DNA from: Pseudomonas saxonica
GTDB taxonomy: Bacteria > Pseudomonadota > Gammaproteobacteria > Pseudomonadales > Pseudomonadaceae
DNA: 64,000 nucleotides
Direction: 5' to 3'
Assembly (NCBI RefSeq): GCF_007858365.1
Contig: NZ_VFIO01000001.1
Coordinates: forward strand, 1,178,001 to 1,242,000
The notes beneath the pieces are model-generated. The model was given only the letters and a program-made list of their open reading frames with translations, did not search any database and was not told where the DNA came from. Shown here one piece after another: positions 9,195-16,806 of the stretch (position 1 is the stretch's first letter; every line of letters begins with the position of its first letter). The translations under genes were made by a program, and so were the position numbers.

Positions 9195-9340
9195 CAGCCT
9201 CCATAAACGTGGCGGCCATGGTAGGCGCGCGCTGGCAACTGCGCTAGGGCCATGACTCGGCAACCTGCGGGTTATGCGCGTCCAGACATTAGCAAATGTG
9301 TCTAGCCCGTGGGCCTTGAATGGCGTGGCGAATCTGAGGT

Positions 9341-9967
9341 TTAGCCCGGCGTGAGGCACTCGGGGGCATTAAGCTTGGGGTCATTGACCAGGTTAGCCAG
9401 CGGCCGCTCGCGCAAAGGCGATTGCGGCGCCGCTAACAGCGCTTGCAGGGTGTGCAGCGGGGTTTCAGGGTCGAGCCACGCCTGTTGGCCCGCCTCATCA
9501 AGAATCAACGGGCGACGCTGACTCGCCGCCGCCTGTGTGATCACCGCGGTGCTCAGCCACACGTGCCCGTCCACCGGATACGCCTCCCAGATGCCCGCGA
9601 AAAACAGTGAAGCCCCCTCACCCGGCGTCAGCCAATAAGGGCGTTTTCGCGTGGTACCGCGCCATTCGTAAAAACCATTGGCCGGGATCAGACAGCGACG
9701 CAGGTTAAAGGCATCGCGAAACATGGGCTGCTCGACGACCGTTTCGGCGCGGGCATGCGCCGGGGTGCGCGACAGGTCGGTCAGCCACGGCGGGGTAAGC
9801 CCCCAACGGGCCCGTGCCAGATTACGCTGGCCGGTTTCAGCCTCGGCACGCAGGATCAATACCGAGTCATTGGGCGAAATATTCCACTGAGCCTGCTGAT
9901 CTGCCGGAAAACCGGGCAAGGCTGCAAACGCAGGGTTCCAACGAAACAGGGCAAAACGTCCACACAT
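9341..9967 (-). CDS. SOS response-associated peptidase (SRAP, YedK/HMCES family)
   Basis: 208 residues starting MCGRFALFRW. In this family the initiator Met is removed and Cys2 forms a thiazolidine crosslink with abasic sites in single-stranded DNA, so the ATG at 9967 must be the start; the in-frame extension to 10084 would bury the catalytic Cys. Other family signatures are WNISPND near residue 29, ARWGLTPPWL, the AHARAETV motif near 85, CLIPANGFYEW near 105-115, and a C-terminal region with the histidine needed for catalysis. The protein shields abasic sites during replication. Neighbours do not add functional information. Confidence 0.94.
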   Translation of the reverse strand: MCGRFALFRWNPAFAALPGFPADQQAQWNISPNDSVLILRAEAETGQRNLARARWGLTPPWLTDLSRTPAHARAETVVEQPMFRDAFNLRRCLIPANGFYEWRGTTRKRPYWLTPGEGASLFFAGIWEAYPVDGHVWLSTAVITQAAASQRRPLILDEAGQQAWLDPETPLHTLQALLAAPQSPLRERPLANLVNDPKLNAPECLTPG

Positions 9968-10013
9968 GGGGCTGTACAACTCTTCTATATAAAGGTGGCA
10001 AGAAACACGGGGC

Positions 10014-10274
10014 TCAGCAATCGAGCACATCCGGGAAGCTTTGAGGCTCATCGTCCGCCACGGGAGATGCCGCATTGTACGCATCGATCAGCTCGCGCGC
10101 GTGCCGCGCCTGATCATCGGCCACCGTCAGTCCCAGTAAACCCAGCGCGGGCAACTCGCCCGTACCGCCCACCAGATCGCGGCCGTCGAGGCGGGCATAA
10201 ATACCCTCGCTGTCCAGCATCCCCAGCAAAAGCTCGGCTTCCATCAGGTTTTGTGGCTCATAGATACGTCGCAT
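10014..10274 (-). CDS. DUF2007 domain protein
   Basis: 86 residues from ATG 10274 (MRRIYEPQNLMEAELLLGML); an in-frame GTG at 10283 directly follows the stop of the upstream CPXCG gene and is an alternative start. The sequence shows the DUF2007 pattern: EAELLLGMLDSEGIYARLDG, then a GLGLTVADDQARHARELI segment, with an acidic C-terminal tail ending in Cys. The family is described as putative signal-transducing with a GlnB-like fold, and no biochemical role is established. It almost certainly forms an operon with the CPXCG gene just upstream (gap of ten bases or fewer). Confidence 0.82.
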   Translation of the reverse strand: MRRIYEPQNLMEAELLLGMLDSEGIYARLDGRDLVGGTGELPALGLLGLTVADDQARHARELIDAYNAASPVADDEPQSFPDVLDC

Positions 10275-10283
10275 GGCCGTCAC

Positions 10284-10469
10284 TCACACCTCATTCTCGC
10301 TGAGTACTTCCAGCATCCACTCATGACCATCGGTCTGGAGCTTAAACACGATAGGACGGCAACATACGGGGCAGTCTTCTATGTACTGCTGATCGCCACC
10401 CGACAGGTCGATGACCGCCTCTGCTGATTCGCCGCAATACGGGCAGTCATAGTGTTCGGTCTCAAGCAT
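10284..10469 (-). CDS. CPXCG motif-containing cysteine-rich protein
   Basis: 61 residues starting [20 protein letters not shown]. Two CxxC pairs (CPYC near residue 9 and CPVC near 34) form a zinc-ribbon-like arrangement; the family is named from its CPXCG motif. Function is unknown. I chose ATG 10469 because the two zinc knuckles then sit at the usual distance from the N-terminus; the longer frame to 10595 crosses the promoter area of the divergent acyltransferase gene. It is the first gene of a two-gene unit with the DUF2007 gene. Confidence 0.85.
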   Translation of the reverse strand: MLETEHYDCPYCGESAEAVIDLSGGDQQYIEDCPVCCRPIVFKLQTDGHEWMLEVLSENEV

Positions 10470-10572
10470 CGCGGTCTCCAGAGTGACTTGTGCGTATAAT
10501 CGCCGTCTATTTGCAGGGCTATTATTGTGTCCTGCCCTGTGTACTAACCTTAGCTGTTTCCAACAAGAGAGC

Positions 10573-11739
10573 ATGATGGGCGAATTCGATAGCATCCGAC
10601 CTTACAACGACGCCGAAGTCCCAGCCGTGCTGGCCCGGCTGCTCAGCGACAAGGCGTTTCTGGAAATCCTGACCCACTTCCGCTTCCCACGTCTGGCGGG
10701 CGCTTTCGGCTGGTTGTTACGACCCCTTATAGCGCATCGTCTGCGCAAAGAGTTCGCAGGTGTCACCTCGGTCGCCACTTTACAGGACAAAGTTGAAGTC
10801 TATGTCGACCGCACCATTGGGCAAGCCACTGACGGCGTGACCTACACCGGCGTAGAGCGGCTCAAGCCCGGCAGTGCGTATCTGTTCCTGGCCAACCACC
10901 GCGACATCGTCATGGACCCGGCTTTCGTCAACTACGCGGTGTACCACGCGGGCCTGCCGACGCCGCGTATCGCCATTGGCGACAACCTGCTGCAAAAACC
11001 CTTTGTCAGCGACCTGATGCGCCTGAACAAAAGCTTTATCGTGCACCGCTCAATTACCGGGCGTCGCGAAAAGCTGGCGGCGTATCAACTGCTGTCGGCG
11101 TATATCAATCACTCAATCATCAATGATTGCCAATCGATCTGGATTGCCCAGGCCGAAGGCCGCGCCAAGGACGGTGATGACCGCACTGATTCGGCGATCC
11201 TGAAAATGTTCCACATGAGCCGTAAAAACGAGCCCTTCGCCGAGGTGATTCAGTCGCTGAATCTGACGCCTGTGTCGATCAGCTACGAATACGACCCCTG
11301 TGATCAGGCCAAAGCCCGCGAACTGTATATCCGCGCCACCACCGGCACTTACACCAAAGCCCCGGGCGAAGACGACACCAGCATTGCCAACGGCATTACC
11401 GGCTACAAAGGCCGCGTGCACATCAACTTTGCCGAACCCGTTACCGAGGCCTTCGAAGACAGCAAATTGCTGGCCGCCGAAATGGACCGTCATATTCTCA
11501 GTGGTTATCGCCTGTTCCCTGCGCACTACCTGGCGTATGCCCAGTGGACCGACGCAGACCCGCAATTGCAGGTGCCCAAGGCCGCCGAAGTGTTCCCCGC
11601 CGAAGAACTGGCCAAGGCCCAACAAGAGTGGCAACGCCGCCTTGACGCCTGCCCGGCGGAGCATCGCCCGTATCTGGTGCTGCAATACGCGATGCCGGTG
11701 CGCAACCAGTACCGGATCAAGGCCGGATTACCCCTCTAA
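10573..11739 (+). CDS. PlsC-like acyltransferase (1-acyl-glycerol-3-phosphate acyltransferase superfamily)
   Basis: 388 residues from the first of two adjacent ATGs. The acyltransferase block begins with [20 protein letters not shown] near residue 100. The canonical motif is H-x4-D; here H is followed by D at +2 and again at +6 (HRDIVMD), a variant that may define a separate subgroup. Downstream are a substrate-binding stretch ([17 protein letters not shown]) and an [16 protein letters not shown] motif corresponding to the EGTRS block. No clear transmembrane helix is present, so it may be peripheral. Family members acylate lysophosphatidate or related lipids; the substrate is not identified. 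The in-frame region upstream of 10573 lies in the divergent promoter. Confidence 0.82.
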   Translation: MMGEFDSIRPYNDAEVPAVLARLLSDKAFLEILTHFRFPRLAGAFGWLLRPLIAHRLRKEFAGVTSVATLQDKVEVYVDRTIGQATDGVTYTGVERLKPGSAYLFLANHRDIVMDPAFVNYAVYHAGLPTPRIAIGDNLLQKPFVSDLMRLNKSFIVHRSITGRREKLAAYQLLSAYINHSIINDCQSIWIAQAEGRAKDGDDRTDSAILKMFHMSRKNEPFAEVIQSLNLTPVSISYEYDPCDQAKARELYIRATTGTYTKAPGEDDTSIANGITGYKGRVHINFAEPVTEAFEDSKLLAAEMDRHILSGYRLFPAHYLAYAQWTDADPQLQVPKAAEVFPAEELAKAQQEWQRRLDACPAEHRPYLVLQYAMPVRNQYRIKAGLPL

Positions 11740-11753
11740 CGCCTCTCATTTTC

Positions 11754-11846
11754 GTAGCAGCTGCCGAAGGCTGCGTTCGGCGACGCAGTCGTCGTAATCA
11801 TTTTACGATCGCTGCGCAATCGGACGTCGCCTTCGGCAACTGCTAC
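11754..11846. repeat. Family B palindromic repeat (REPIN-like)
   Basis: Inverted ends GTAGCAGCTGCCGAAGG and CCTTCGGCAACTGCTAC flank a short spacer that includes an internal pair around ACGCAGTCGTCGTAATC. The whole can fold into one long hairpin. It lies 15 bases after the acyltransferase stop. The same ends recur at 15759-15902, 20613-20743 and 32712-32889, and in decayed form at 33376-33467, so this is a dispersed repeat of the REP/REPIN kind. Confidence 0.9.
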
Positions 11847-11935
11847 GAGAACATCGGGTGCTAATTTCTGCTGTCACCGTATCGTCATCAACAGAGGTCA
11901 CTCTGTGGCCCCTCGACACCGACACGGAGATTGTC

Positions 11936-12142
11936 ATGCTGCACGCAGAAAATCAGGATCGTCTTTACCTCATCGCACCCAGCGACGAACAGCAAGCACT
12001 GATCGAGGGCTTGGCCTTTAACGTGCAGGACCATCACTGGCTGGTTTTTTGCGCCTTGAGCGGCCACACCCATGCCGACCTGCCCGAGCTGGATCTGCTG
12101 ACCGGGGTCAGTCGCCTTGAAGTGTATGCCGAAGCAGCCTGA
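11936..12142 (+). CDS. Small hypothetical protein
   Basis: 68 residues starting MLHAENQDRLYLIAPSDEQQ, with no signal peptide, membrane segment or recognised motif; slightly acidic and rich in Leu, Asp and His. The ATG at 11936 follows a GGAGA eight bases upstream; the frame stays open to 11858 but the added residues lack a ribosome binding site. A strong terminator follows at 12155, and codon use looks like the neighbours, which supports a real gene. I do not recognise a function. Confidence 0.6.
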   Translation: MLHAENQDRLYLIAPSDEQQALIEGLAFNVQDHHWLVFCALSGHTHADLPELDLLTGVSRLEVYAEAA

Positions 12143-12154
12143 AGGCAGCACCCA

Positions 12155-12189
12155 CAAAAAAGCCCGAACGCAGCACGTTCGGGCTTTTT
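12155..12189. terminator. Bidirectional intrinsic terminator
   Basis: AAAAAAGCCCGAACG pairs with CGTTCGGGCTTTTT across a five-base loop. A-run and T-run on either side make it work for the small gene on + and the convergent yajG gene on -. Confidence 0.92.
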
Positions 12190-12201
12190 GTTTAAACGCG
12201 A

Positions 12202-12786
12202 TTACTCGCTCAGCAAACGACCAATGCTCGGGTCTTTGAACACGCGGGTCAGTGCGTCGCTCAACACATCGCTGACCAGCTTGGTGTTGGTTTCCTGATT
12301 GGGTGCCATGCCGAAGCGCTGATCCAGCGAGGCACCATAACGGCCACTGTAGGTACGCCCGCCGTTCTTCACATCAGAGCGAAACGTCGCCCCAATGGTG
12401 GCTTCGGTCACGTACATGGTGTCTTTGGGCGATTGATACTTAAGCTCAGCCAGAGTAACGGTCAGCGTCGGCGCATTCATTGCATTGCTGGTGGGGGTGA
12501 AACCCAGCAAACGCACGGCCGCTTCAGCTTGAGCCTGGAGCTTGGGGATCACGTCGTTGCTGCTGACGCTGATCGCGCTGGTCTCGGGGTACATGCCGCC
12601 ACGGGTTCCCAGGGTTGGCGACGGACGGCCGTCTACCACACGCACCACTACCGGCTGGCCCCGGCCCACGGGTGCCAGCTGAGTTGTCAGCTTGGGTTGC
12701 GGGCTAAGCTGCTGCGGGCTGTGGGCGCAACCGACCAGCGTCAAACTGGTCACAGTAATCAAACCGAACAACAGGCGTTGCAACAT
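12202..12786 (-). CDS. YajG family lipoprotein
   Basis: 194 residues from ATG 12786; a GGAG eight bases upstream favours it over the ATG at 12792. The N-terminus LLFGLITVTSLTLVGCAHSP is a lipoprotein signal with lipobox LVGC. The mature part matches YajG-like proteins: VVVRVVDGRPSPTLGTRGG near residue 50, VIPKLQAQAEAAVRLLGF near 85, and PTLTVTLAELKYQ near 110. The family is thought to be an envelope lipoprotein of unknown role. It lacks the usual AmpG neighbour known from E. coli. Confidence 0.85.
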   Translation of the reverse strand: MLQRLLFGLITVTSLTLVGCAHSPQQLSPQPKLTTQLAPVGRGQPVVVRVVDGRPSPTLGTRGGMYPETSAISVSSNDVIPKLQAQAEAAVRLLGFTPTSNAMNAPTLTVTLAELKYQSPKDTMYVTEATIGATFRSDVKNGGRTYSGRYGASLDQRFGMAPNQETNTKLVSDVLSDALTRVFKDPSIGRLLSE

Positions 12787-12792
12787 GCTCAT

Positions 12793-13395
12793 CTCTCCAG
12801 GACTGGGTAAAACAGGTCGCCAGTATAGCGGTGCACTGTCCCTGCTAACTAGCGGCTTGCTGTGCGCTGTTTTACGCAGTCGTCAGCCAGTAACCGCCAG
12901 GGTTGAATGCAAAGAAATTGACCGGCGAACCAATTAAAGTCATTAAACAGGGTCAATTGCCCACGTTTCTTCGATACACTCTCCCCCCGATTATAAGGAC
13001 GTCTCCTGATCGGGCCTCGCAGCACCGCTAATGCGCTTGTATTAGCTCCCCCGCACCGCCCACAGAGAGCCGCCCACACAGACCCTGTGAAACGGGGGCG
13101 CTTGATTTTTTATGCGTCGATCCCCATTTTTCACACGGTCTGCCAGAGCTGTCATAACGCTCGGCCACTGGTGTTCGGTGCCACGCGTGCGACAGCCCTT
13201 TTTTGAGGTTCACGTCTTCAAGAGAGCGTGAAAAAAAACGGGTTTTCACAACTTCACAAGAGTGTGGCGAGCAAATGAAAAGTTTTGCGTCTGAACATGC
13301 ACCATTAGCGTCTGAAACAGCCCCACCAAGCAGGATCGAAGTCGGCTCCACAGCACGAGACTGAAGCCTGTCCGCATCGGATCTGGTTGCACAAT
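12793..13395. other. Gene-free stretch upstream of mqo
   Basis: No reading frame here has coding features. A direct repeat of CCGCCCACA lies near 13056-13078. A possible intrinsic terminator on the + strand is GCTGTC (13148-13153) with GACAGC (13191-13196) followed by CCTTTTTT; the loop between them is long (37 bases) but has an inner pairing GGCCAC/GTGCC. If used, it would end a short RNA or attenuate the mqo transcript. The promoter itself is not clearly recognisable. Confidence 0.45.
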
Positions 13396-13481
13396 CGGAC
13401 GCTCTAGACCTTAAGTCGAATTGCCTGTCGGGAACCAAAATGCGTTCATATGAACCTTCAAGGCCCGACTGGAAGCGTCCG
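13396..13481 (+). promoter_or_regulatory. Nested hairpin structure in the mqo leader
   Basis: Three helices nest without crossing: CGGACGC (13396-13402) with GCGTCCG (13475-13481); GTCGGG (13427-13432) with CCCGAC (13464-13469); and the perfect palindrome GTTCATATGAAC (13444-13455) in the centre. The structure ends 136 bases before the mqo start codon. No known riboswitch or leader family was recognised. It could be a regulatory RNA element or a binding site for a regulator at the palindrome; this is inference from base pairing alone. Confidence 0.5.
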
Positions 13482-13617
13482 CTGAAGTAGCAAGAAATTG
13501 CGAGAATCGGACATGGCGATCCTGGCCACGCGTGGTTTGAGGCACACCTGATTGACGCCTCGGAACACCTGGCAGCTATGCCGTCAATTTGGTGCCGTAG
13601 ATTTTGGAGACGCGTTA

Positions 13618-15123
13618 ATGGCGCATAACGAAGCAGTCGACGTAGTACTGGTTGGAGCAGGCATCATGAGTGCCACTCTTGCCGTGCTGCTCAAAGAGCT
13701 CGACCCCGGTATTACGCTGGAAGTTGTTGAGCAGATGGACTCAGGTGCTGCAGAAAGTTCCAACCCGTGGAACAACGCCGGCACCGGTCACGCTGGTCTT
13801 TGTGAACTGAACTACACGCCGCAAGCGGCCGATGGCTCGATTGACATCAAAAAGGCTGTGCATATCAATGCCCAGTTCGAAGTGTCAAAACAGTTTTGGG
13901 CCTATCTGGCGCAAAAAGGAACCTTCGGTTCGTGCAAGTCCTTCATCAGCCCGATTCCTCATCTGAGCTACGTTGAAGGCGAAAAAGGGGTTTGCTTCCT
14001 GAAAAAACGCTTTGACGTGCTGAGCCAGCACCATGCGTTTGCCGACATGGAATACACCGAAGACAAAGCCGTCATGAACGAATGGATGCCCTTGATGATG
14101 CCGGGCCGCCCTGCGGACCAGCGCATCTCGGCCACTCGCGTGATGCAGGGTACTGACGTCAACTTCGGCGCCCTGACCCAGCAACTGCTCAAGCATCTGG
14201 GCAGCGCTCCGGACACCCAGATCAAGTACAGCAAAAAAGTCACTGGCCTTAAACGCAATGGCAGCGGCTGGACAGTGAGCATCAAGGACATCAATAGCGG
14301 TAACACCCGTCACATTGATGCCAAGTTCGTGTTCCTGGGCGCTGGCGGCGCTGCCTTGCCACTGCTTCAAGCTTCCGGCATTGAAGAAAGCAAAGGTTAC
14401 GGTGGCTTCCCGGTCAGCGGTCAGTGGCTGCGTTGCGACAATCCAGAGGTGGTCAAACAGCATCAGGCCAAGGTGTACAGCCAGGCTGCGGTTGGCTCCC
14501 CACCGATGTCGGTTCCGCATTTGGACACCCGTGTGGTCGATGGCAAAAAGTCCCTTCTGTTCGGACCTTATGCCGGCTTCACCACCAAGTTCCTCAAGCA
14601 TGGTTCGTTCCTTGACCTGCCGATGTCGATTCGTCTGGGTAACATCGGGCCAATGCTCGCCGTAGCTCGCGACAACATGGACCTCACCAAATACCTGGTC
14701 AGCGAAGTGCGTCAGTCGATGGAGCAACGCCTTGAGTCCCTGCGTCGCTTCTACCCGCAGGCCAAAGCCGAAGACTGGCGCCTTGAAGTGGCCGGCCAAC
14801 GGGTTCAGATCATCAAAAAAGATCCGAAAAAAGGCGGTGTGTTGCAGTTCGGCACTGAGCTGGTAGCAGCGAAGGACGGTTCGTTGGCTGCGCTGTTGGG
14901 CGCATCTCCGGGCGCTTCGGTGACCGTTTCGATCATGCTTGACCTGATTGAGCGCTGCTTCGCCGACAAGGCCAAAGGTGAATGGGCCACCAAGCTCAAG
15001 GAAATTTTCCCGGCTCGTGAAAAAGCCCTCGAAACCGACGCTCAGTTGTACCGTGAAATCAGCACCCGCAACTCCGAGTTGCTGGAACTGGTCGCACCGA
15101 GCACTGCAACCAGCATCGCGTAA
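13618..15123 (+). CDS. mqo: Malate:quinone oxidoreductase
   Basis: 501 residues, normal for the family. The N-terminal FAD-binding motif [20 protein letters not shown] is at residues 7-26, followed by the family stretch [21 protein letters not shown] near 45-65. [15 protein letters not shown] (about 258-272) and the C-terminal [17 protein letters not shown] also fit Mqo. The enzyme oxidises malate to oxaloacetate at the inner face of the membrane and passes electrons to quinone, replacing or supplementing malate dehydrogenase in the TCA cycle. The ATG at 13618 follows TTTGGAG by seven bases; the upstream in-frame extension to 13552 is leader. A strong terminator follows. Confidence 0.97.
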   Translation: MAHNEAVDVVLVGAGIMSATLAVLLKELDPGITLEVVEQMDSGAAESSNPWNNAGTGHAGLCELNYTPQAADGSIDIKKAVHINAQFEVSKQFWAYLAQKGTFGSCKSFISPIPHLSYVEGEKGVCFLKKRFDVLSQHHAFADMEYTEDKAVMNEWMPLMMPGRPADQRISATRVMQGTDVNFGALTQQLLKHLGSAPDTQIKYSKKVTGLKRNGSGWTVSIKDINSGNTRHIDAKFVFLGAGGAALPLLQASGIEESKGYGGFPVSGQWLRCDNPEVVKQHQAKVYSQAAVGSPPMSVPHLDTRVVDGKKSLLFGPYAGFTTKFLKHGSFLDLPMSIRLGNIGPMLAVARDNMDLTKYLVSEVRQSMEQRLESLRRFYPQAKAEDWRLEVAGQRVQIIKKDPKKGGVLQFGTELVAAKDGSLAALLGASPGASVTVSIMLDLIERCFADKAKGEWATKLKEIFPAREKALETDAQLYREISTRNSELLELVAPSTATSIA

Positions 15124-15150
15124 CACCATCGCCCCATAAAGGGGCGCACA

Positions 15151-15186
15151 AAAAGCCCGCGCCCCACTATGGAGCGCGGGCTTTTT
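15151..15186. terminator. Intrinsic terminator after mqo
   Basis: AAAAGCCCGCGC pairs with GCGCGGGCTTTTT. It is flanked by A and T runs and so can also end the convergent gene at 15193. A smaller hairpin GCCCC/GGGGC precedes it at 15131-15145. Confidence 0.94.
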
Positions 15187-15192
15187 ATTGCC

Positions 15193-15633
15193 TCATCGCA
15201 TCGTAAACATCACCCGTGAACCGCCGTGGCTGACAAACTCATCGTCGTCGGGTACGGCAATCTGCTCGGCACTGCATTGAGCAGGCACTGAACCCACAGA
15301 TTTGGCCCCCACCCAACGATTGAGGTTGGCAGAATCTGGCGTGAGGTGGCCAAAGCCGAAGTGACACGCTTGCTCGCCGTACTGATAGGTAAATGCTTGG
15401 GTGCCCCGAGATTCGGGCAAGTAATACATCAATTCCTGACTGCCGCCCGGTGTAATAACAAAGTCATGGCCCGAGTTCTCTGGCTGGCTCAACCATGAAA
15501 AATCCTTACCCGGCGAAATGTCATGCTCCGTTGCGTTGAATATTTCGACCTCCAGCACCGGATCCAACGCCAGCGCGGCCGGGCCAAAAAGCCCCAACAT
15601 CAGGCCGGTTATCCTTACCAATGTACCCGTCAT
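15193..15633 (-). CDS. Exported hypothetical protein
   Basis: 146 residues with an N-terminal signal sequence (VRITGLMLGLFGPAALAL, cleavage probably after ALA near residue 22). The mature part has EVEIFNATEHDISPGKDFSW, a GGSQELMYYLP strand and two cysteines (QACHFGFG near 90 and PAQCSAEQ near 119) that could form a disulphide in the periplasm. The pattern of a small beta-sandwich is suggested but no family is recognised. AGGAATTGAG precedes the ATG. It lies between mqo and a family B repeat and is probably monocistronic. Confidence 0.75.
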   Translation of the reverse strand: MTGTLVRITGLMLGLFGPAALALDPVLEVEIFNATEHDISPGKDFSWLSQPENSGHDFVITPGGSQELMYYLPESRGTQAFTYQYGEQACHFGFGHLTPDSANLNRWVGAKSVGSVPAQCSAEQIAVPDDDEFVSHGGSRVMFTMR

Positions 15634-15758
15634 TGCTCAATTCCTATGAGTCATCGACCCATAGTCCTTATGGGCCGCTTCATCATCGAGTATTGCTCGC
15701 CCACGCAAAAGCCCCATGCGCCAAAGCGAATGCGATTCGTAGGAAGGGTCTTGAGTCC

Positions 15759-15902
15759 GTAGCAGCTGCCGTAGGGACGAGGCGGCGTCCGGTTGCGAAG
15801 CAATCGTAAAACCTGAGTGTGCGTCTTGCCTGATAAAACGTGACACCTGAATTTACGACGGCTTCGCCGCCGGACGCCGCCTCGTTCCTCGTCAGCTGCT
15901 AC
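15759..15902. repeat. Family B palindromic repeat (REPIN-like)
   Basis: Ends GTAGCAGCTGCCG and CGTCAGCTGCTAC are inverted; inside are GACGAGGCGGCGTCCG and its complement CGGACGCCGCCTCGT, so the outer arms pair over about 30 bases with few mismatches. The right end abuts the stop codon of the gene at 15907 (five bases). Confidence 0.92.
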
Positions 15903-15906
15903 AGGA

Positions 15907-16191
15907 TCAGCGGGCTTGCTCGATCAGCTCGATGTATTCGGCAGCATTGCGCTGGTCTTTGATGAGGTCGACAAAGGTCTGGCCATGCTCATCTTTGCCA
16001 TCAAGGTCGTAGCCGGCTTCTTTGAAAAAGCCCAGAAAACGCTCGAAATCGTCAATACGCAGGCCACGATAGGCCTTGATCAGTTTGTGCAGCGAGGGTG
16101 AAGTGGCGTCTACCGGCTCAAAATCCAGGAATAACTTGACCTGCTCGTCGCCAATCTCATCACCAATCAACTGTTTCTTGTCTTTACGCAT
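15907..16191 (-). CDS. PA4642 family protein
   Basis: 94 residues starting MRKDKKQLIGDEIGDEQVKL, which matches the Pseudomonas PA4642 family, a small acidic cytoplasmic protein of unknown function. The middle (SLHKLIKAYRGLRIDDFERFLGFF) and the C-terminus (FVDLIKDQRNAAEYIELIEQ) are predicted helical. I chose ATG 16191 because a GGAG lies eight bases upstream. PAO1 has the same gene close to mqoB, so the position supports the assignment. Confidence 0.85.
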   Translation of the reverse strand: MRKDKKQLIGDEIGDEQVKLFLDFEPVDATSPSLHKLIKAYRGLRIDDFERFLGFFKEAGYDLDGKDEHGQTFVDLIKDQRNAAEYIELIEQAR

Positions 16192-16242
16192 GTCCGACTC
16201 CAACCTGCTCAAACTTCACGGGGCCCGCAGTTTACCCAAGGC

Positions 16243-16737
16243 TCAACGTGCGCGCACGCTGCCGGTGTGCAAATCAGCCCAGACATGGCCATTGGCATAG
16301 GTCAAAAACTGAACATAGACCGTGTCATTGCGCAGCAAATCCATAATCACGCGGTATTGGCTCTGTGGATAAGACAGGTTCAAAGTGCGGGTTTTACTGT
16401 CAAATGTCGGCTTTTTAAGGCTTTTACTTTCGCCATCGAATGTCATCAGCACTTCACGCACCGTTGCCCCCTGGCTCATAGGCTTACCCTTGAGGCGCAC
16501 CAGTAGAGGCGATGTGACCGGAATCGGCTGCTGATTGGACTGCCGCTGGCTGCCCACCACCACAGAGTAAGAGGTCACCAACATCAACTGTTGGTGCTCG
16601 GGCGCTTCGGCCCGCAGTTGAAGGTCATCAGCCGGTAGAAACTGCGCATGCAACGGCGCAGTCGCAGCGGGCGCGGCCGCCAATGGCAGGCTGGCCATCA
16701 ACAGGCTCAAAGCAACACTGCGAAATAGAAAACTCAT
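16243..16737 (-). CDS. Exported hypothetical protein
   Basis: 164 residues from ATG 16737. The signal sequence FRSVALSLLMASLPLAAAPA predicts export, with cleavage near residue 20-24. The mature protein is Leu/Val-rich without cysteines, with HQQLMLVTSYSVVVGSQRQ and QSQYRVIMDLLRNDTVYVQF segments; it looks like an all-beta periplasmic protein resembling DUF2057-type surface proteins, but I do not assign it to that family. An upstream in-frame ATG at 16749 lacks a good ribosome binding site. The gene is 58 bases downstream of the ABC transporter gene in the same direction and could be cotranscribed. Confidence 0.72.
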   Translation of the reverse strand: MSFLFRSVALSLLMASLPLAAAPAATAPLHAQFLPADDLQLRAEAPEHQQLMLVTSYSVVVGSQRQSNQQPIPVTSPLLVRLKGKPMSQGATVREVLMTFDGESKSLKKPTFDSKTRTLNLSYPQSQYRVIMDLLRNDTVYVQFLTYANGHVWADLHTGSVRAR

Positions 16738-16806
16738 GGCATATTCCAAAAAGCGGGAAACAGCACTCTAGCATGCTGTTTACCGCGACCGGCAGAGGTC
16801 AGCGAG

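Noticed and set aside
12849..13438. Open frames on the minus strand upstream of mqo
   Set aside because: No ribosome binding site, odd composition rich in Arg and Cys, and they cover the structured leader.
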